NCBI GenBank assembly: GCA_937975655.1 | Contig: CALJTZ010000363.1 | Span: 1-8,629 of the forward strand | Length of the DNA: 8,629 nucleotides | Direction: 5' to 3' | DNA from: an uncultured Synechococcus sp. | GTDB taxonomy: Bacteria; Cyanobacteriota; Cyanobacteriia; PCC-6307; Cyanobiaceae | Shown: positions 1-6,212 of the stretch, one piece after another | How the letters are laid out: every line of letters begins with the position of its first letter | Position numbering within the stretch: position 1 is the stretch's first letter | Translations under genes and position numbers: made by a program | Notes under the pieces: model-generated | What the model was told of the DNA's origin: nothing | The model's input: the letters and a program-made list of their open reading frames with translations, nothing else | Databases searched by the model: none

Positions 1-2003
1 CCGGCCTTCGCCTCCCGATGGCGCTCGTATCCCAGCTCTCTCAAGATGGACGCAACCTGCATCTGGTCGGCGCGGGTCTGCCGCTCGACGGGTTTCGAGA
101 TGGCATCGGTGAGCAGCTTCTCGGTGGTGATGGCGTCCACGCCGCGGTAGGAATCGAGGTAGCTGCGGATGGTGTTCATCCACGGCGACTCCACGAGATA
201 GGTCTCGTTCTCGATGTCCACCTGCGCTGATAGCTCTCGGGTGAGGTGGTTGGGCTCGCCGGCCCTGTAGGCGGCCACAGCGGCGCTCCAGATGGCGTCA
301 CGCTCCAGCAGGAGCTCATCGACGGGGATCTGGGTCTGCACGGCCACAGGGATCACCCAGAAGCGCCTGTTGCCCGTGTCGTCCACTAGGAAGCCGCTGT
401 CGCGGTTGGTGGAGCCCACGATCACGCAACGGCGCGGGAACGACTCTGTGGAGCGGCCGTAGGGCACGCGGAAGGTGTCGGTCTGCTGGGTGAGGAAGGC
501 CTTCACCTGGCCGGCGTGCTTGCGGCCGGTGATGTGATCGAGCTCGGCCCACTCCATGATCCAAGAGCGGTGGAGCACCATCAGGTCGTCCTTCGAGCTG
601 ATGTCGCGGAGCGCATCATTGAACCAGAGGCCGCCGAGGTTGCGCCAGAAGGTGGACTTGCCGCAGCCCTGCGGCCCCATCAGCACGCAGGCCGAGTCGT
701 GCTTGCTGCCGGGCTCGAAGATGCGGCGCACGGCCGCGATGAGGGTGGCCTTCAGCATGGCGTCGTAGAGGGTGCCGGGCTGATCGTGGGGCCTGAGGTA
801 GCAGGTGCTGAGGTAGTCGATGCAGGTAGGTGGGACGTGCTCGGCGACGTGCTCGAGGTATTCGCGCACGGGGTCGTAGGGGGTCTCCATGGCGACGTGA
901 ACCAGCGCATCAGCGGCGAGATCCTTTGTGACCTTGATGCCCATCTCGGCGAACTGGAGGTAGTAGAGCTCGAGCTTCTCGATGGGCTTGGCATCGAGCT
1001 CGATGGCCTGGGTGAAGATGTTCCAGCGCAGGCGCGAGCCGAGCTGCTGGCGCATCAGCTTGATGAGCTCCTGGGCGTCGAGCTTGACGGCCTTCTCGGC
1101 CTGCACCTCAGGGGGCTGGGGCTGCGCCTTGGGAGCGGCCGGGGCGGCCTTGGCGGGCGTGCTGCTGACGGTGCGCCGCGGTGGATCGGCGAGGTGGAAC
1201 AGGGTGCCGAGGCCGACGCCTCCGGTGCCGTTGAAGGAGCGCCATTTCGCCTCGCAGACGCCGGGCTCGAACTTGCCTGAGACGGCAGACCAGTGGGTCC
1301 AGTCGGCGAGCAGGCCGTCATCGCCGACGCTGTGGAGTGCCATGCCGATCTTCACCCAGTCGTCGTAGTCGTCGGCGAGGGTGGTGGGGATGCGCGAGAG
1401 GTAGTCGCGGGCTCGATCTGCGTCTGAGGTGAGATCAGGCAGACGCAGCAGCGGTGCGGGCTCGGGTTGCTTGCGCATCATCTGCTGGAGCAGCAGCGAT
1501 GGCGCCTCGGCGAGCGGCAGGTCGGATGGGGCGCGGCCCTTGATCCAGCGGTAGCTGCCGGTGATCGGGTGAGCACCTGCGACGACGGACTGGCAGCCGG
1601 TCCAGCGGAGCTCCAGCTGCTCGCCCTTGATCGAGCTCTTGAGCTTGGTGGTCTTGATCTGGTCCCAGAAGGCGCGGGGCACCTGGTAGATGATCTGGAG
1701 GCGCCCGTCGCGGCCGGAGGTGACGGCCCATGACTTGGGCAGCTCTCGGAGGGGGATGCCGAGCTGCTCGAGCACCTCGGAGGCGCCGAGGCCGTCGTGA
1801 TCGACGAACAGCAGGCCACCGGACTGTGGGCCAGCGATGACGCCGATGGCGACGGCGCGGCCGGCGGTGATCTCGCGGGTGAGGGTTGGCTTGTCGAGGG
1901 GGTTCTTCTGCCACTCGGGCTGATAGGGGCGCTTGTCGTTACCGACAGCGACGAAGCCCCAGTGGTCGGGCAGCGCGGCGAGCAGGTCTGTGAGCAGGGG
2001 CAT
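1..2003 (-). CDS. Primase/polymerase-helicase (PrimPol + PriCT-2 + VirE ATPase), partial at its C-terminus
   Basis: The frame is open from ATG at 2003 to the left edge, giving 667 visible residues. It probably primes DNA synthesis and drives the replication helicase. Domain order: an N-terminal PrimPol (archaeo-eukaryotic primase-like) domain at about residues 7-165, with acidic motif FVDHDG (D68, D70), SGRDGRLQIIYQVP at 96-109 and LELR (E131, R133); a PriCT-2 domain at about 198-272 (W216, GMALH 220-224, W254, GTLFHLA); an Ala/Pro-rich linker at about 283-305; and a VirE-type P-loop ATPase at about 377-570, with Walker A GPQGCGKST (443-451), Walker B-like WIMEWAELD (481-489) and sensor GSTN (530-533). 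The C-terminal tail is cut by the window. The start is supported by AGGGAGG four bases upstream. It is last in the leftward operon, 22 bases after the VRR-NUC stop. The usual PrimPol histidine motif looks absent. The family assignment is strong from motifs; its action in phage replication is inferred. Confidence 0.93.
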   Translation of the reverse strand, partial: MPLLTDLLAALPDHWGFVAVGNDKRPYQPEWQKNPLDKPTLTREITAGRAVAIGVIAGPQSGGLLFVDHDGLGASEVLEQLGIPLRELPKSWAVTSGRDGRLQIIYQVPRAFWDQIKTTKLKSSIKGEQLELRWTGCQSVVAGAHPITGSYRWIKGRAPSDLPLAEAPSLLLQQMMRKQPEPAPLLRLPDLTSDADRARDYLSRIPTTLADDYDDWVKIGMALHSVGDDGLLADWTHWSAVSGKFEPGVCEAKWRSFNGTGGVGLGTLFHLADPPRRTVSSTPAKAAPAAPKAQPQPPEVQAEKAVKLDAQELIKLMRQQLGSRLRWNIFTQAIELDAKPIEKLELYYLQFAEMGIKVTKDLAADALVHVAMETPYDPVREYLEHVAEHVPPTCIDYLSTCYLRPHDQPGTLYDAMLKATLIAAVRRIFEPGSKHDSACVLMGPQGCGKSTFWRNLGGLWFNDALRDISSKDDLMVLHRSWIMEWAELDHITGRKHAGQVKAFLTQQTDTFRVPYGRSTESFPRRCVIVGSTNRDSGFLVDDTGNRRFWVIPVAVQTQIPVDELLLERDAIWSAAVAAYRAGEPNHLTRELSAQVDIENETYLVESPWMNTIRSYLDSYRGVDAITTEKLLTDAISKPVERQTRADQMQVASILRELGYERHREAKA

Positions 2004-2007
2004 CAAG

Positions 2008-2014
2008 CCTCCCT
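2008..2014 (-). promoter_or_regulatory. Ribosome binding site of the primase gene
   Basis: On the minus strand AGGGAGG lies four bases before ATG at 2003. It is the clearest Shine-Dalgarno match in the leftward operon. It fixes the primase start and sits in the 22-base gap after the VRR-NUC stop, so primase can be translated independently of the upstream cistron. Confidence 0.7.
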
Positions 2015-2025
2015 GTGGTGAGCCG

Positions 2026-2436
2026 TCAGATCTTGCCGGGAGGTGAGGCAGGTGAGGCAGCCTTTGTGACAATTTGCAAGGCGTCAGGGACTGTGCGCGC
2101 CACGCCAGCGATGCCACCGGCGCTGCGCACGGCATGGAGCCAGTTGCGCTGCTGCGGGGTGGTGCGGCCCGTGGGGGTCTTGATCTCGATCGAGGTGAAC
2201 ACCGCCAGCTGTTGCCCGACCATCTCGGGCGTGACGGTGATGGTGCGCCAGCCGATCAGGTCAGCGGAGCCGCGGGCCAGGCCGAAGGTGACCAGCCGGC
2301 CGGTGCGGGGGTCGGGGAGGCTGCCGACCTGGTTGCGGAAGATGCGCAGGTCGGGCCGGGTGCCGAGCGCCAGCCTGATGCGCTGCTGCAGGTCGGTTTC
2401 GGGGTTGCTCACATCACGCTCTGCTGCTGCGCGCAT
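2026..2436 (-). CDS. VRR-NUC domain nuclease
   Basis: A 136-residue protein of the VRR-NUC branch of PD-(D/E)XK nucleases, a family that includes phage structure-specific nucleases and the FAN1 nuclease domain. It likely cuts branched DNA during replication or recombination. Visible elements: N-terminal acidic PETDLQ (E13, D15), FRNQVG (33-38), GSADLI with D59, the E-x-K core IEIKT (E84, K86), and Q95 in the following helix, then GGIAGVA. The length is typical of a stand-alone phage VRR-NUC protein. The frame stays open upstream to 2772, but that part lies over the helicase gene and is compositionally poor. ATG 2436 overlaps the helicase end by 23 bases. GTG 2412, one base after the helicase stop, is an almost equally good start. 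Neither has a strong ribosome binding site, which suggests translational coupling. Confidence 0.9.
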   Translation of the reverse strand: MRAAAERDVSNPETDLQQRIRLALGTRPDLRIFRNQVGSLPDPRTGRLVTFGLARGSADLIGWRTITVTPEMVGQQLAVFTSIEIKTPTGRTTPQQRNWLHAVRSAGGIAGVARTVPDALQIVTKAASPASPPGKI

Positions 2437-3796
2437 TGTGGACGCGATGCGCCCACCCGGCGCTGTAGCCCCGCTGCTTGGCGATGGCGAGGAGCTCGGG
2501 GAGGCTGCGGGCCTTGCCCTGCTGCCGGCGATCGCGAGCGCGGGCCTGCGCGACGGCTGCGCGCGCCAGCTCCTGCAGCTCGCCTTCCTTCTGCTGGATC
2601 TCGCGGGTGCTGAGCTTGGCGGGGGTGCCGCAGACGGGGCAGACGGGCTGAGGCGGGAATGCGGCGAAGCAGCTCTCGCAGGTGCGCACGGTGGGCGCTG
2701 GCGGGCCATCCTTGGCGCCACGCCGCGGCCGATCGGCGAGGGACCAGTCGCGGTGATCGTCGGGGAAGCCATGGCGGTGGACGTTGCCGACGTGATCGAG
2801 GATCAGCGCGTGGGGCTTGTCCGGTGCGGGGCGCAGCACCCTGCCCACCTGCTGGAGGTAGAGGCCCTCGGATTGCGTGGGGCGCAGCAGGATCGCCACC
2901 TCGGCTGCTGGGCAGTCGAATCCCTCCGAGACGACATCTACTGTGACAAGTACAGAGAGGGTTCCTGCGGCAAGCTGTCGCACCAGATTGTCGCGCTCAT
3001 CAGCCGGCGTGGATCCGAGGAGCGTGGCGGCGGGGACTCCATTGGAGTTGAACGCTGCTGATACAGATTGAGCGTGCTTCGTGGAAACACAGAAGGCGAT
3101 CGCCCGCCTGTGGTTGCAGAGGCGCTGGTAGTGGTCGATGGCGTCGCCGGTGACGGTGGGACGATCAAGACGTTCTGCCAGCTGGTCCTGTGCATAATCA
3201 CCCCCACGACTGCATAATCCGCTGAGATCGGCGACCTGCGGCGGAGCGAAGACTCGAGGCGGGCATAAAAAACCTTGATGGGTAAGGGTTGCCACTGAGG
3301 GGCCCTTTACCAAATGATCAAACATCGAGCAGAGCCCGCGGCCGTCTTGGCGCAGTGGGGTGGCCGTGACGCCGAGGCGTAGCGCGTCTGGCCAGTGCTC
3401 GAGGATCTTGCGCCAGGTTCCGGCGACAGCGTGGTGCGCTTCGTCGATCACGATGAGATCCGGCTTCCAGGCGAGTTGCGCAAGCCGGCGCGCCAAGGTC
3501 TGCACCGACGCCACCTGCACCGGATGATCGGCTTCCGGGATACCAGCTGCAATCAACCCATGGGGCACGTCTGCCTGGCTGAGCTTCTGGCTGGCCTGCC
3601 GGATCAGCTCGCGCCTGTGGACCAGGATCAGCACGCGATTACCGCGGGCTGCGGCCGACTGCGTGATCGCGGCGAACACGATGGTTTTGCCACCGCCGGT
3701 GGGGCAGACCAGCAATGGTGCGCGATGACCTGCGCGGTAGGCCGCGCGAAGATCGTGTATCGCGGATGACTGGTAGTCGCGGAGCGGGATGTTCAT
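2414..3796 (-). CDS. Superfamily 2 DEAH-box helicase with C-terminal zinc ribbon
   Basis: A 460-residue ATP-dependent nucleic-acid translocase or helicase. Motifs appear in canonical order: an N-terminal RDYQ Q-motif-like element, Walker A PTGGGKT (32-38), DEAH (118-121), TATP (144-147), EGFDCP (290-295) and QQVGRVLRP (315-323, with the Q-x-x-G-R-x-x-R arginine finger). A CxxC-x9-CxxC zinc ribbon follows (C373, C376, C386, C389), then a basic, Ala/Arg/Gln-rich tail. This layout matches the stand-alone helicases of phage replication modules (UvsW- or RadD-like in general plan). ATG 3796 starts the leftward operon; AGG at 3806-3808 on the minus strand is a weak ribosome binding site inside a dyad. 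The stop overlaps the VRR-NUC start. The likely role is branch migration or fork remodelling together with VRR-NUC and primase. The substrate cannot be told from sequence. Confidence 0.95.
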   Translation of the reverse strand: MNIPLRDYQSSAIHDLRAAYRAGHRAPLLVCPTGGGKTIVFAAITQSAAARGNRVLILVHRRELIRQASQKLSQADVPHGLIAAGIPEADHPVQVASVQTLARRLAQLAWKPDLIVIDEAHHAVAGTWRKILEHWPDALRLGVTATPLRQDGRGLCSMFDHLVKGPSVATLTHQGFLCPPRVFAPPQVADLSGLCSRGGDYAQDQLAERLDRPTVTGDAIDHYQRLCNHRRAIAFCVSTKHAQSVSAAFNSNGVPAATLLGSTPADERDNLVRQLAAGTLSVLVTVDVVSEGFDCPAAEVAILLRPTQSEGLYLQQVGRVLRPAPDKPHALILDHVGNVHRHGFPDDHRDWSLADRPRRGAKDGPPAPTVRTCESCFAAFPPQPVCPVCGTPAKLSTREIQQKEGELQELARAAVAQARARDRRQQGKARSLPELLAIAKQRGYSAGWAHRVHNARSSRA

Positions 3797-3805
3797 GGGG
3801 ATTGA

Positions 3806-3819
3806 CCTGCAGATGCAGG
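3806..3819. repeat. Perfect inverted repeat CCTGCA-GA-TGCAGG
   Basis: Six-base arms around two bases form an exact dyad, 10 bases upstream of the helicase ATG on the minus strand. As DNA it could be an operator. As leftward mRNA it can fold as a five-base stem CCTGC/GCAGG with a four-base loop, which would bury the GCAGG used as the helicase ribosome binding site. The dyad is seen directly; either function is inferred. Confidence 0.5.
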
Positions 3820-3867
3820 AGCAATACCAAGGTGGAGAGGCTTGAGACTATCGAAATACTGAGAGCT

Positions 3868-3876
3868 GGGGGGAGA
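3868..3876 (+). promoter_or_regulatory. Ribosome binding site of the exonuclease gene
   Basis: GGGGGGAGA ends nine bases before ATG 3886. It favours this ATG over in-frame GTG codons at 3901 and 3931, which have only weak upstream purine stretches. Confidence 0.5.
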
Positions 3877-3885
3877 TACAACGAA

Positions 3886-4797
3886 ATGCGGCGAAGAATC
3901 GTGAATGCGCCGGATGCGGTGGTAAGTTGCGTGAGCTCCCGCTTCCACCTGCCTTTGGAGAACGCCGACTACCACCGCCACAGGGCGGTCTCAAAAAGCC
4001 ACCTCGATCTGGTGGCGCGCAGCCCGCTGCATTACTGGGCGCGCTACGTGGACCCGAACCGCATCGAGCCCGAGCCGACGCCGGCCATGCTGCTGGGAAC
4101 GGCGGTCCACACCCACATCCTCGAGCTGGACCAGTGGGACCAGCGCTACATCGCAGCGCCGGATGGCGTCGATCGCCGCACCAAGGCCGGGAAGGAGGCA
4201 TGGGCCGCCTTCGAGGCCGAGTCTGCCGGCCGTACGGTGATCAGCCGTACCGACGCCGAGCAGGTGATGGCGATGGGCCGCGCGGTCCACGGCCACCCTG
4301 CCGCGGCCTACCTGCTGGGGCTGAAGGGCAAGGCCGAGACCACGCACATCTGGACCGATGAGGCGACGGGCCTCGAGTGCAAGTGCCGCCCCGACTGGCT
4401 GACCGACGACGGCCAGCTGGTGGTGGACCTGAAGACCACCGAGGATGCGAGCCCTGCGGGGTTCAGGAAGTCGATCGCGAACTTCCGCTATCACGTGCAG
4501 GCCGCCTGGTATCTGCACGGCCTCGAGCAGGCCACCTGCACCCGGCCCGAGCAGTTCATCTTCATCTGCGTGGAGAAGAAGCCGCCCCATGCCGTGGCGG
4601 TCTACGCCGCGAGCGCTGAGATGGTTGGTGCCGGCGGTGAGCAGGCGCTGCGCGATCTGGAGGTGCTGGCCACCTGCAAGGCCGCGAACAGCTGGCCGGG
4701 CTACAGCGACGGCGTGGATGTGATCGACCTGCCGCCGTGGATGCGCCCGCGCGCAGACGGATCGATGCCGGCACCAGCTGAGATCGAGACCTTCTGA
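3886..4797 (+). CDS. RecE-like PD-(D/E)XK exonuclease
   Basis: A 303-residue protein of the RecE / DUF3799-type phage exonuclease group, which resects duplex ends and leaves single strands for a RecT-type partner. Seen: the family N-terminal signature NADYHRHRAVSKSHLDLVAR (27-46) followed by SPLHYWARY, then GTAVHTHILE (71-80, with H75), E151, the KCRPDW acidic motif (D170), the catalytic DLKTT (D181, K183) and the helix YHVQAAWY (Q205, Y209). These correspond to the RecB-family His, Asp, Asp-x-Lys and Gln-Tyr motifs. The C-terminus ends EIETF. The gene opens the rightward operon, and its stop overlaps the next ATG (TGATG at 4795). The frame is open back to 3715, but the upstream part lies over the helicase gene; ATG 3886 has a G-rich ribosome binding site. 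GTG 3931 is an alternative start that keeps all the motifs. Confidence 0.92.
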   Translation: MRRRIVNAPDAVVSCVSSRFHLPLENADYHRHRAVSKSHLDLVARSPLHYWARYVDPNRIEPEPTPAMLLGTAVHTHILELDQWDQRYIAAPDGVDRRTKAGKEAWAAFEAESAGRTVISRTDAEQVMAMGRAVHGHPAAAYLLGLKGKAETTHIWTDEATGLECKCRPDWLTDDGQLVVDLKTTEDASPAGFRKSIANFRYHVQAAWYLHGLEQATCTRPEQFIFICVEKKPPHAVAVYAASAEMVGAGGEQALRDLEVLATCKAANSWPGYSDGVDVIDLPPWMRPRADGSMPAPAEIETF

Positions 4798-4940
4798 TGC
4801 GCGTGTCCTACAGCCTTATCCGAGCGCCTGTGGCCACGCTGGCCGGGGCCTGGTTCATCACCGAGCTCTGGCCGATCGACTTCACACCGGCCGCGGCCGG
4901 ATGCCTTTTCCTCTATCTCACACTGCGCATCACACCATGA
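4797..4940 (+). CDS. 47-residue hydrophobic microprotein between exonuclease and RecT-like gene
   Basis: A short frame placed exactly between two recombination genes. Its ATG overlaps the exonuclease stop (TGATG) and its TGA overlaps the RecT-like ATG (ATGA). The product begins MRVSYSLIRAP and has two hydrophobic stretches, about 9-25 (rich in A, V, L, W, F) and 32-44 (AAAGCLFLYLTLR), with IDFTP between them, so it may be a small hairpin membrane protein. Codons end mostly in G or C as in its neighbours. I do not recognise a family. Exact overlap on both sides is the main evidence for translation. It could instead be a spacer read through for coupling of the RecT-like gene. Confidence 0.6.
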   Translation: MRVSYSLIRAPVATLAGAWFITELWPIDFTPAAAGCLFLYLTLRITP

Positions 4941-5620
4941 GCGACAGCACAGCACTCACAACAACGACAGGATCGGCGTTCTCAGGGATCCAAGCCTTCG
5001 AGGATGCCCAGCGGATGGCCAAATCGCTGGCCAGCTCCACGCTGGTGCCGCCCCAGTTCCAAGGGCAGCAGGGTTTCGCGAACTGCCTGGTGGCGCTCGA
5101 GATCGCCAGCCGAATGCGGATGAGCCCGTTCGTGGTGGTCCAGAACCTCCACATCATCCACGGCCGCCCCAGCTGGAGCAGCCAGTTCATCATCGGCCTG
5201 ATCAACGGCTGCGGCCGGTTCAGCCCGCTGCGCTACGAGATCAGCGGCAGCGGCGACAGCCTCGCCTGCTACTGCGTGGCCACCGAGCTGGCGAGCGGCA
5301 CCGACCAGAAGGGGCCGACCGTCACGATGGCGATGGCGAAGAAAGAAGGGTGGGCGACGAAGAGCGGCAGCAAGTGGCAGACCATGCCCGAGCTGATGAT
5401 CCGCTACCGCGCCGCGGCCTTCTGGGGCCGGCTGTTCATCCCCGAGCTGCTAGTCGGCATCCAGACCGAGGAAGAGGTGGTGGACGTAGAGCCGATCACC
5501 ATCCGCGAGGAGCCACGGCCGAAGAAGGTGGCGATCACCGACCTGAACGAACAGATCAAGGCCTCTGCGCCTGAAGCCGAGCCGATGGAGGCCGATCTTG
5601 TCGAGGATGAACTCTTCTGA
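4937..5620 (+). CDS. RecT-like single-strand annealing protein
   Basis: A 227-residue protein resembling phage RecT-type recombinases, which coat single-stranded DNA made by the partner exonuclease and anneal it to complementary strands. Seen: an N-terminal low-complexity Ser/Thr segment (1-14), FEDAQRMAKSLASS (21-34), a core with ALEIASRMRMSPFVVVQN (53-70), HGRPSWSSQFIIGLIN (75-90), an alternating strand region to about 135, and MPELMIRYRAAAFWGRLFIP (150-169), the usual RecT-family helix near the end of the fold. A charged, probably disordered tail (178-227) follows and ends DLVEDELF. ATG 4937 is chosen because it overlaps the microprotein stop (ATGA); the frame is open upstream to 4901. Position two cistrons after the exonuclease supports the assignment. 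Resemblance is at family level only. Confidence 0.8.
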   Translation: MSDSTALTTTTGSAFSGIQAFEDAQRMAKSLASSTLVPPQFQGQQGFANCLVALEIASRMRMSPFVVVQNLHIIHGRPSWSSQFIIGLINGCGRFSPLRYEISGSGDSLACYCVATELASGTDQKGPTVTMAMAKKEGWATKSGSKWQTMPELMIRYRAAAFWGRLFIPELLVGIQTEEEVVDVEPITIREEPRPKKVAITDLNEQIKASAPEAEPMEADLVEDELF

Positions 5621-5831
5621 TGTCGAATATCTCAGGCCGGCCGAGCTGGCGACCAGGTGGCGGAACACCGTCACCCTCTCCACGCTCGACAACTGGCGCA
5701 GCCAGAACCGGGGGCCGCGGTTCGTGAAGATCGGCGGCCGCGTCCTCTACCCGCTCGAGGAGGTCGTGGCCTACGAGATGAAGAACTTGCGGGGCATCCC
5801 CAACACACCCAACACGCAACCGAATCGATGA
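5607..5831 (+). CDS. Small helix-turn-helix DNA-binding protein (excisionase / AlpA-like)
   Basis: A 74-residue winged helix-turn-helix protein of the excisionase/AlpA/MerR-like type. Seen: YLRPAELATRW (8-18) as first helix, STLDNWRSQNRGPRF (26-39) as recognition helix and turn, and VKIGGRVLYPLEEVVAYE (40-57) as the wing and last helix typical of the family. The tail is Asn/Pro/Thr-rich. In phages such proteins act as excisionases or local transcription regulators, and the sequence alone does not decide. ATG 5607 overlaps the last 14 bases of the RecT-like gene; TTG 5598 is a less likely start. The stop overlaps the next gene by ATGA. Its place inside a recombination operon suggests it is made early, perhaps as an autoregulator or accessory recombination factor. 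No integrase is visible in the window. Confidence 0.85.
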   Translation: MNSSDVEYLRPAELATRWRNTVTLSTLDNWRSQNRGPRFVKIGGRVLYPLEEVVAYEMKNLRGIPNTPNTQPNR

Positions 5832-6211
5832 CTTTTTCTGTGAACGGCGCACTCTTCAAGCAATCCGCAGCCGACTGGCAGAAGCGGATGGGCGACCGCT
5901 ACGAGGCCGGGAAGAACTACCCGGAGTTTGATGGCGTCCTCAACGTGCCGGCCGATCAGGCGTTTGCTCTGGCCCAGTACCTGATGAACGCTCAGCCCCA
6001 GGGGGACCGGCAGGAGATCCCTGTGCGGCTGAGCGGCTGGGCAAAGACGGCCAACAGCGGGGTGAAGTATCTGAGCATCGTGGCCAAGCCCGACTACAAG
6101 GTGCAGAAGGCGATCGAGGAGGCCGCGGTGGCACCAGCTGCTGCGGCCAGCCTTGCGCAGGCGACTGGCGGGGTGGTGGTGAATGAGGTGATCGACGCCG
6201 ATCTCTTCTGA
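5828..6211 (+). CDS. Putative phage ssDNA-binding protein (SSB-like)
   Basis: A 127-residue protein I do not match to a named family. Seen: N-terminal TFSVNGALFKQSAADW, DGVLNVPADQAFALAQYLMN (35-54), then EIPVRLSGWAKTANSGVKYL (63-82) and SIVAKPDYK. These look like beta strands of a small OB-like fold with basic and aromatic residues suited to nucleic-acid binding. An Ala-rich linker (99-112) leads to a tail ending VIDADLF, an acidic stretch closed by Phe as in the protein-docking tip of bacterial SSB. The fold, linker and tip order is the SSB plan, and the gene follows exonuclease, RecT-like and helix-turn-helix genes as phage SSB genes often do. ATG 5828 overlaps the preceding stop (ATGA). 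The function is inferred. A DUF of unknown role attached to phage recombination modules remains possible. Confidence 0.6.
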   Translation: MTFSVNGALFKQSAADWQKRMGDRYEAGKNYPEFDGVLNVPADQAFALAQYLMNAQPQGDRQEIPVRLSGWAKTANSGVKYLSIVAKPDYKVQKAIEEAAVAPAAAASLAQATGGVVVNEVIDADLF

Positions 6212-6212
6212 G

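Larger units (their letters stand above)
3797..3885. promoter_or_regulatory. Divergent control region between leftward and rightward operons
   Basis: This 89-base gap separates the start codons of the helicase and the exonuclease. It should hold the promoters of both arms if they are transcribed divergently. It is more AT-rich than its surroundings near 3846-3860. Candidate elements are weak: AATACT (3855-3860) as a rightward -10 without a good -35, and on the minus strand TTGTAT - 17 bases - TATTTC. The dyad at 3806-3819 and a G-rich ribosome binding site at 3868-3876 lie inside it. The role is inferred from gene orientation. Confidence 0.5.

Noticed and set aside
516..1280. Rightward open frame of 254 codons
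   Set aside because: It is antisense to the PrimPol-VirE gene. Its His/Gly/Leu/Glu-rich product mirrors the opposite-strand codons, and the leftward frame carries the Walker A motif and PriCT-2 domain.
2437..2772. N-terminal extension of the VRR-NUC frame
   Set aside because: It overlaps the helicase coding region and is Ser/Ala/Pro/Arg-rich with no domain features. The nuclease fold is complete from 2436.
2015..3061. Long rightward open frame of 348 codons
   Set aside because: It lies opposite the VRR-NUC and helicase genes, whose motifs are complete. The rightward product has no recognisable domain and a biased composition typical of antisense frames in GC-rich DNA.
3789..3845. 18-codon rightward leader ORF (MFMGIDLQ...) across the divergent gap
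   Set aside because: A GGAG precedes it, but it overlaps the helicase start, has no regulatory codon run, and nothing shows that it is transcribed.
3991..4590. Leftward open frame of 199 codons
   Set aside because: It is a mirror of the exonuclease gene, whose catalytic motifs are on the plus strand.
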